In this document: positions 27,726 to 32,405 of the stretch, piece after piece
Position numbering within the stretch: position 1 is the stretch's first letter
Layout: every line of letters starts with the position of its first letter
Origin: an uncultured Clostridia bacterium
Lineage (GTDB): Bacteria > Bacillota > Clostridia > Christensenellales > Pumilibacteraceae
Assembly: GCA_947632125.1 (NCBI GenBank)
Contig: CANRNV010000015.1
Span: 1 to 32,405 of the forward strand
Direction: 5' to 3'
DNA: 32,405 nt
Made by a program: the position numbers and the translations under genes
Notes under the pieces: model-generated
Databases searched by the model: none
What the model was told of the DNA's origin: nothing
What the model saw: the letters and a program-made list of their open reading frames with translations, nothing else

Positions 27726-30700
27726 ATGAAGCACAAAAAAACTTGGATAACGACGATAATATTGGTCTTTGCGTTTATAGCATCTTCTGCACTTGTCGGC
27801 ACGCGCGCAGCGAAAGTATCTGCGGAGGGGAACGACGTGCAGACGGTGAAAGTGGGCTTTTTCGCTTTCTCGGGTTATCATATAATGTCCGATGATGAGA
27901 GAAAGCGCAGCGGCTACGGCTATGAATTTTTGCAACTGCTGTCGAGGTATCTCGATTGGAAGTTCGAATACATAGGCTACGACAAGTCGTACGACGAGAA
28001 CATAAAGTTGCTGGAAAACGGCGAGATAGACATACTCACCTCGGTGTCATGGAATGAGAGCAGGGCGGAGAAATTCTTGTTTTCGGACAAGGAAATAGGC
28101 ACCAACTCCACCATATTCACCGTCAAGGCGGGCAACGTCCACGTTGTCAAGGGCGACTACACGACGTACGACGGCTTGAAGATAGGCATGCTTGTGGGCA
28201 ACTCCAAAAACAAGATTTTCGAGGACTTTTCCAAGGAAAAAAACTTTACATACGAGCCCATTGAGTACGCTACCGAGCCGGAACTTACGGCTGCGCTCGA
28301 AAGCAACGAGGTGGACGGCATAGTTTCGGGCAGTCTTAGGTCCATGGGCAACGAGTGGTTGATGGAATCGCTCGATCCCAACCCCTTTTATATCTGCACA
28401 AGAAAGGACGGTCGCGGGCAAATTCTCATGGACGCCATCAACGCCGCGCTCGACGAGCTCGATTTTCAGGAGCCGGATTGGCGTACCGTTTTGCACGACA
28501 GGTACTATTCCACGGCGGCGAGCGGCGAGATAATAATGTCATCCGAGGAGCGTGAGTGGCTCAACGAACTGAAGGGCTCTTCGCGTACATTGAAGTTGCT
28601 GATGAATCCCGACCGAGCGCCTTACTCCTACTTTGAAAACGGCGAGGCGAAAGGAATATTCCCCACGCTGTTTGCCAAGATGACCGAGAAGCTCGATATC
28701 CGATACGAATATGTGCAGACAAAGGATCGTGCCGAATACTATGAACTGCGCGAATCGCCGGACATCGACATAGTTATAGATTTCACAAATGATTTTTTCA
28801 TTGCGGAAGAATCGGGCTTTAAGATAACCGACGTGTATTACACGACAACGCATACCATGATCAAGCGGCGGGACGTCAGGCACACCCCGTCGAGTTTTGC
28901 GGTAATAAAGTACGCCGACAACTATTACTCGGGCTATCTCGAGCATTATGTCGGCGAAAACACCTCGTTCAAAACATACAATTCGCTTCGGGAAAGCATA
29001 GACGCCGTCAAAAACGGAGATTGTGAGGCGACCATCGCTCTGTCATACGTCGCGGAACTTTACATATGGCAAGATGCCGATGACGAATTGTCGTCCGAAC
29101 TTATCGGCGAGGCGTCCACGAGCTATGCTCTCGGCGTAAACAACAAGAGCGGCGCGCACATATTGCTGTCCATACTCAACAAATGCGTCGGCGCATTGGA
29201 CGGCGGCGCCACGACCGCGATAGTCAATGCGGAAGTGACGAAGTTTCGACCCGACGTCCAAACCGGACTGATATACTTCCTAAAACGCAACCCCATATAC
29301 ATAGTTGTTATTGTGACGGTGGTATTGCTGCTGCTGTTTTCGATAGCCATGCTCGTCGTAAGGAGCATGAACCAACGCAAACTCAAACAGAAGATAGAGG
29401 CGGCAACTTCCAAGTTGGAGGTCCAAACAAAAGAGCTGTCCAAGGCTTTGAATGTTGCCGACGCCGCCAACCGCGCCAAGACCACTTTCCTTAATAATAT
29501 GTCGCACGACATCCGCACACCCATGAACGCCATCATCGGCTTTACGGCGCTTGCTACGACGCACATCGACAACAAGGAGCGTTCGCTCGATTATCTCGCC
29601 AAGATATCTCAGGCGTCGACGCACCTGCTTTCTCTCATCAACGATGTGCTGGACATGAGCAGGATAGAGTCCGGCAAAGTACATATCGAGAACCGACCCG
29701 AAAATCTTGCGGACATTTTGCAAGGTTTAAGAAACATAATTCAGTCGGACATACACTCCAAGCATTTGGAGTTGTTCATCGACACGGTGGACGTCACCAA
29801 CGAAGAGATATATTGCGACAAACTCAGGCTTAATCAGATTTTGCTCAATCTCACGTCCAACGCCATCAAGTTTACAAAGAGCGGCGGCTCCGTGGCGATC
29901 AAGATAACGCAAAAACCGTCCGACAAAGAGGGGTACGGCATTTACGAACTCAGTGTAAAGGACACGGGCATAGGTATGAGCCCCGAATTTGCCAAGACGG
30001 TGTTTGAGCCGTTCACTCGCGAACGCAACTCTACCGTAAGCGGCATACAGGGCACGGGATTGGGCATGGCGATCACCAAAAACATTGTGGACATAATGGG
30101 CGGCACCATAACCGTTGAGAGCGAGCAAGGCAAGGGCACCGAATTTGTCGTCACGCTCGAATTGCAATTTGCTTCTTCCGACGAAGAGCTCGCCTCGTTG
30201 AGCGAGTTGCGCGGTCTGTACGCGCTCGTTGTTGACGACGATCTCGTATCCTGCCAAAGCGTGTCCAAGATGTTGAGGCATATCGGCATGCACGCCGAGT
30301 GGACCGTGACGGGCAGCGAAGCCGTCGTCCGCACCTCGGAAGCGATAGAACTCGGGCATCCGTTCGAAGTGTACATAATCGATTGGGCAATGCCCGATAT
30401 GGACGGTATCGCAACGGTAAAGCGGATACGCGCCATCATAGGCGACGAATCGCCCATAATCCTTATGTCCGCATATGATTGGGCGGATATAGAACAAGAG
30501 GCTCGAAATGCGGGCGTCACCGGCTTTATAAGTAAGCCGCTGTTTGCGTCCGACTTGCATCGCGCCCTCGAGCAGAGCTTGGGTAAAGCACAGCCTAAAT
30601 CCGAGGAAGCGCCCAAAACTCATCCCTTTGCGGGTAAACGCGTGCTGCTCGCGGAAGATAACGAGCTCAATCGAGAGATCGCCGAGGCGATACTCTCCGA

Positions 30701-31019
30701 AGAGGGCTTCGAGGTGGAAAGCGCCGAAAACGGCAAGATCGCTTGCGATATGATGGAAGCGTCCGAAGCAGGCTACTACGATCTCGTGCTTATGGACGTG
30801 CAAATGCCGATCATGAACGGCTACGACGCCGCCAAGTATATCCGCGCTCTGCCCGACGAAAAGAAGTCCGCCGTACCCATTATCGCCATGACCGCCAACG
30901 CCTTTGAGGAAGATAAACAAAACGCCTTTGCCGCAGGAATGAACGGGCATCTGGCTAAACCCATCGATATAGATAAAATGCTCGTTTTACTCGATAAGAT
31001 CTTATTTAATGAGAATTGA
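27726..31019 (+). CDS. Hybrid histidine kinase with two periplasmic-binding-protein sensor domains
   Basis: Membrane sensor kinase of 1097 residues. An N-terminal membrane/signal segment (6-24) leads to two tandem extracytoplasmic SBP_bac_3-type domains: about 40-265 (VKVGFFAFSGYHIM..., EFLQLLSRYLDW) and about 287-510 (LKLLMNPDRAPYSYFENGEAKG...). A membrane helix (523-545) and coiled coil (550-583) follow. The kinase has H594 in MSHDIRTPMN, N712 in the N box, DTGIG (746-750) and GTGLGMAI. Two receiver domains end the protein: the first with acceptor D886 (IIDWAMPDMDG) and K937, the second with D1024 (LMDVQMPIMNG) and K1078. There is no HPt domain or output regulator nearby. SBP_bac_3 domains suggest amino-acid-like ligands. 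Transcribed from a leaderless-type promoter, which is remarkable for so long a gene. Confidence 0.95.
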   Translation: MKHKKTWITTIILVFAFIASSALVGTRAAKVSAEGNDVQTVKVGFFAFSGYHIMSDDERKRSGYGYEFLQLLSRYLDWKFEYIGYDKSYDENIKLLENGEIDILTSVSWNESRAEKFLFSDKEIGTNSTIFTVKAGNVHVVKGDYTTYDGLKIGMLVGNSKNKIFEDFSKEKNFTYEPIEYATEPELTAALESNEVDGIVSGSLRSMGNEWLMESLDPNPFYICTRKDGRGQILMDAINAALDELDFQEPDWRTVLHDRYYSTAASGEIIMSSEEREWLNELKGSSRTLKLLMNPDRAPYSYFENGEAKGIFPTLFAKMTEKLDIRYEYVQTKDRAEYYELRESPDIDIVIDFTNDFFIAEESGFKITDVYYTTTHTMIKRRDVRHTPSSFAVIKYADNYYSGYLEHYVGENTSFKTYNSLRESIDAVKNGDCEATIALSYVAELYIWQDADDELSSELIGEASTSYALGVNNKSGAHILLSILNKCVGALDGGATTAIVNAEVTKFRPDVQTGLIYFLKRNPIYIVVIVTVVLLLLFSIAMLVVRSMNQRKLKQKIEAATSKLEVQTKELSKALNVADAANRAKTTFLNNMSHDIRTPMNAIIGFTALATTHIDNKERSLDYLAKISQASTHLLSLINDVLDMSRIESGKVHIENRPENLADILQGLRNIIQSDIHSKHLELFIDTVDVTNEEIYCDKLRLNQILLNLTSNAIKFTKSGGSVAIKITQKPSDKEGYGIYELSVKDTGIGMSPEFAKTVFEPFTRERNSTVSGIQGTGLGMAITKNIVDIMGGTITVESEQGKGTEFVVTLELQFASSDEELASLSELRGLYALVVDDDLVSCQSVSKMLRHIGMHAEWTVTGSEAVVRTSEAIELGHPFEVYIIDWAMPDMDGIATVKRIRAIIGDESPIILMSAYDWADIEQEARNAGVTGFISKPLFASDLHRALEQSLGKAQPKSEEAPKTHPFAGKRVLLAEDNELNREIAEAILSEEGFEVESAENGKIACDMMEASEAGYYDLVLMDVQMPIMNGYDAAKYIRALPDEKKSAVPIIAMTANAFEEDKQNAFAAGMNGHLAKPIDIDKMLVLLDKILFNEN

Positions 31020-31314
31020 TTATTGTTACTTTTTTGAAAAAAAGTACCAAAAAAACTTTTATCTGCGGCGAGGCTGAAAAATACTTTTCAACCTCGCCGT
31101 TAAATAAAACCTTTTTGGGTAACTATTTTGCAACCATATAACCTTATGAATATAAATCGCAAAAATAACAGTTAACGCCGAATAAGCATGTAACGCTCGA
31201 ATAACGACCCTCGCTTGCGTTACTTGTTAACGCAAGTGAAGAGGAGCAGGCAAGCGTAAACGGCTCGTTTGCGAATTTATTCGCAAATTACCGCCAAGCG
31301 CCGCTTGCGACGAG
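31020..31314. repeat. Gene-free gap: hairpin element and further stem-loops
   Basis: Begins with the two-hairpin element. The first stem is at 31025-31047. The second stem is CGGCGAGG-C-TGAAAA / TTTTCA-A-CCTCGCCG with loop ATAC (31066-31099), and probably terminates the kinase transcript. Then come degenerate AACGCC/TAACGCTC copies (31172-31205), a 9-bp hairpin CTTGCGTTA / TAACGCAAG (about 31213-31235), and TTTGCGAA-TTTA-TTCGCAAA (31268-31287). No gene. Confidence 0.75.
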
Positions 31315-31343
31315 TTGACAATTATGTAAATTAAAGATATAAT
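31315..31343 (+). promoter_or_regulatory. Promoter of the small membrane protein
   Basis: TTGACA (31315-31320), 17-nt spacer, TATAAT (31338-31343), both perfect. AGGAGG precedes the ATG at 31394, so this mRNA has a normal leader of roughly 45 nt. Confidence 0.9.
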
Positions 31344-31393
31344 AATATTATCTTTGTTTGTCCGAAAGACCGGACGAAATAATAGGAGGTTTT

Positions 31394-31876
31394 ATGAAGA
31401 AAGTTGTTAAGTTTTCGGGAATAATTGCCTTGGCGCTTAGCGTATTGGGCTTTATTCTCATTATGGCGACTCCGTGCATAACGATAAGTAGTGATTTCGG
31501 CATGTCCAAAAGCTTTGGTGGAGTAAAGGGAATATTCGGAGCCAATGCGCAGTGGTGCGGCACGCTTGCGTGGATTTTCGTGCTCATTTCGATAATTGCG
31601 CTGATTATTTCGCTTTTACCCATGCTTAAAATCACCGCGCTCGAAAAGTTTAACAATATTTTCGCTATCGTTGCGGCGGTTTTGCTCGTAATAGGCGGAT
31701 TTATTCTGTTTTTTGAGGCGTCTGCGGCTTCTTCGAACGGCTGGATGGACGACGGTTTACCCATCACCGGCGCATTAGCATCGTTCAAACTCGGTGCAGG
31801 CTGGATAATCTCGGGCATTATGTTCATTATCGCAGGCTTGTTCTCGATTTTGCCCGTTTTTATTAAAGCCGAATAG
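31394..31876 (+). CDS. Four-span membrane protein of unknown function
   Basis: A 160-residue protein with four hydrophobic segments (about 6-27, 57-79, 88-108 and 131-155) and short polar loops (SSDFGMSKSFGGVKG, ASSNGWMDDGLP). It has no recognised motif. The frame is open from 31358, but the ATG at 31394 has AGGAGG at ideal distance. A perfect-consensus promoter suggests strong expression. It stands alone, followed by the two-hairpin element. Small four-span proteins of this style are common orphans in clostridial genomes. Confidence 0.8.
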   Translation: MKKVVKFSGIIALALSVLGFILIMATPCITISSDFGMSKSFGGVKGIFGANAQWCGTLAWIFVLISIIALIISLLPMLKITALEKFNNIFAIVAAVLLVIGGFILFFEASAASSNGWMDDGLPITGALASFKLGAGWIISGIMFIIAGLFSILPVFIKAE

Positions 31877-31904
31877 GTTGCAATTTTTTTGTAAAGAATA
31901 AGCT

Positions 31905-31978
31905 GTTACTTTTTTGAAAAAAAGTAACCAAAAAACTTTTGAGGGCGCAAACGCGGAAAATACTTTCCGCGTTTGCGC
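31905..31978 (+). terminator. Two-hairpin 3'-end element
   Basis: First stem GTTACTTTTTT / AAAAAAGTAAC (31905-31928, loop GA). Linker CAAAAAACTTTTGAG. Second, 15-bp perfect stem GCGCAAACGCGGAAA / TTTCCGCGTTTGCGC (31945-31978) with loop ATAC. It closes the gene ending at 31876. The second stem is unrelated in sequence to that at 31066-31099 but has the same GAAA-ATAC-TTTC tip. Confidence 0.75.
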
Positions 31979-32044
31979 TCAAAATTTTCTTGTGTACTTA
32001 TTTTTCGCTTTGCAATGAAAGATTATACAAATTTTTTCTTTTAA

Positions 32045-32101
32045 GGCGAATCCCCTCAGCCACAGCACGCTGACGCTTAGCTGTGACTGAGGGGATTCGC
32101 C
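32045..32101. repeat. Long inverted repeat (GGCGAATCCCCTCAG type)
   Basis: GGCGAATCCCCTCAG-C-CACAGC pairs with GCTGTG-A-CTGAGGGGATTCGCC: 21 of 22 pairs around a 13-nt loop. It has the look of a dispersed palindromic element; I recall similar AATCCCCTCAG palindromes in gut Firmicutes but cannot verify that here. Confidence 0.8.
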
Positions 32102-32261
32102 GCTTGATAACACGTTAAGAAAAAACGGCGCAAATATAGAAAAGCAATAAATTTTTGCTTTACTTTTATGAAAAGTGGAATGTGTTGGAAATGTGAACTA
32201 TCACATTTCTCGTACGTCCTCGCTGATTTTCAAAACACTCTGAAAATGCCCAAAAAGGCTT

Positions 32262-32298
32262 AAAAACCCCTTGTTTTAGCGGAAAACAGGGGATTTTT
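32262..32298. terminator. Bidirectional terminator-like hairpin
   Basis: AAAAACCCCTTGTTTT, loop AGCGG, AAAACAGGGGATTTTT: about ten pairs with one bulge, A-tract and T-tract on the two sides. Confidence 0.75.
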
Positions 32299-32324
32299 CG
32301 GTTATTTTAATTGTGATAAAGAGG

Positions 32325-32365
32325 ACGAAAAAAAGTACATAGAATAAGTTATTCTATGTACTTTT
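32325..32365 (-). terminator. Perfect hairpin with T-tract
   Basis: Arms AAAAGTACATAGAATAA and TTATTCTATGTACTTTT (17 nt each) around a single G (32331-32365). On the minus strand a run of seven T follows, so leftward termination should be strong. Confidence 0.8.
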
Positions 32366-32373
32366 CAATGCCA

Positions 32374-32402
32374 ATGATACCACTTTTTGTGGGGATAGTC
32401 AA
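32374..32402 (-). promoter_or_regulatory. Minus-strand promoter abutting the hairpin terminator
   Basis: On the minus strand: TTGACT (32397-32402), 17-nt spacer, TATCAT (32374-32379). Start is expected near 32367, about two bases before the terminator hairpin at 32331-32365. Confidence 0.6.
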
Positions 32403-32405
32403 GCG

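Larger units (their letters stand above)
31979..32405. other. Gene-free right end rich in inverted repeats
   Basis: No open frame with coding character. It holds the long inverted repeat at 32045-32101 and a run of stem-loops: AAAGCAA/TTGCTTT (32141-32161), ACTTTT/AAAAGT (32162-32176), GAAATGTGA/TCACATTTC (32188-32209) and ATTTTCA/TGAAAAT (32226-32247). Two terminator-like hairpins and a minus-strand promoter follow. The succession could be a structured RNA ending at 32298, or debris of a mobile element. Confidence 0.6.

Noticed and set aside
1-32405. tRNA, rRNA, riboswitch or T-box
   Set aside because: I found no tRNA T-loop, no rRNA core sequence, and no T-box ahead of cysS. I cannot exclude a rare structured RNA by eye.

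Overview
The window looks like chromosome of an anaerobic, spore-forming member of the Clostridia, possibly a gut lineage close to Christensenellales. That rests on a SpoIIE-type sporulation phosphatase, a PerR peroxide sensor, two rubrerythrins of different architecture, Firmicutes-type ribosome binding sites, and many sigma-A-like promoters with a 17-nt spacer. The lineage is inferred from gene content only. There is no rRNA, tRNA, CRISPR array, phage gene or intact insertion sequence.

Layout. 1-2435 (minus): the tail of an operon with a repeat-containing unknown protein, a maltose/galactoside-type O-acetyltransferase and a cardiolipin synthase that runs off the left edge. 2608-4115 (plus): a TetR regulator translationally coupled to a multi-span membrane protein. 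4181-10072: an acyl-CoA thioesterase, a two-part ferritin-like protein, a tandem array of intergenic repeats, a small unknown gene, a MATE exporter, a Cys/Gly-rich protein, and a divergent perR with a reverse rubrerythrin behind a PerR-type operator. 10073-15957: an alarmone-hydrolase-like HD protein and LigD on minus; a family 6 DNA glycosylase, adenine deaminase and an unusual short thioredoxin-reductase-like flavoprotein on plus. 16110-20597: an ankyrin-like protein, an AAA/DUF4143 ATPase framed by direct repeats, cysS and marR. 20776-27388: a second cardiolipin synthase, spoIIE, a leaderless operon (small membrane protein, ROK kinase, rubrerythrin), a leaderless GNAT acetyltransferase and a 45-residue zinc-knuckle protein. 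27726-31876: a giant hybrid histidine kinase with two periplasmic-binding-protein sensor domains, then a small membrane protein. 31877-32405 has no gene but is dense in hairpins.

How the genes work together. The clearest functional theme is oxidative defence of an anaerobe: PerR, reverse rubrerythrin, classical rubrerythrin, a ferritin-like di-iron protein, a thioredoxin-reductase relative and possibly the Cys-rich protein. A second theme is DNA maintenance, with LigD and a deaminated-base glycosylase transcribed divergently. A third is envelope and sporulation, with two cardiolipin synthases and spoIIE.

The most unusual signals are regulatory and structural. Four genes (13089, 24638, 26514, 27726) have a promoter whose -10 box ends exactly 6 nt before the ATG, predicting leaderless mRNAs. 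Gene 3' ends carry a dispersed two-hairpin element whose second stem differs between copies while an ATAC loop is kept. A composite repeat occurs at 6005-6276 and, inverted, at 27556-27685. The ATPase gene is bracketed by roughly 120-bp direct repeats.
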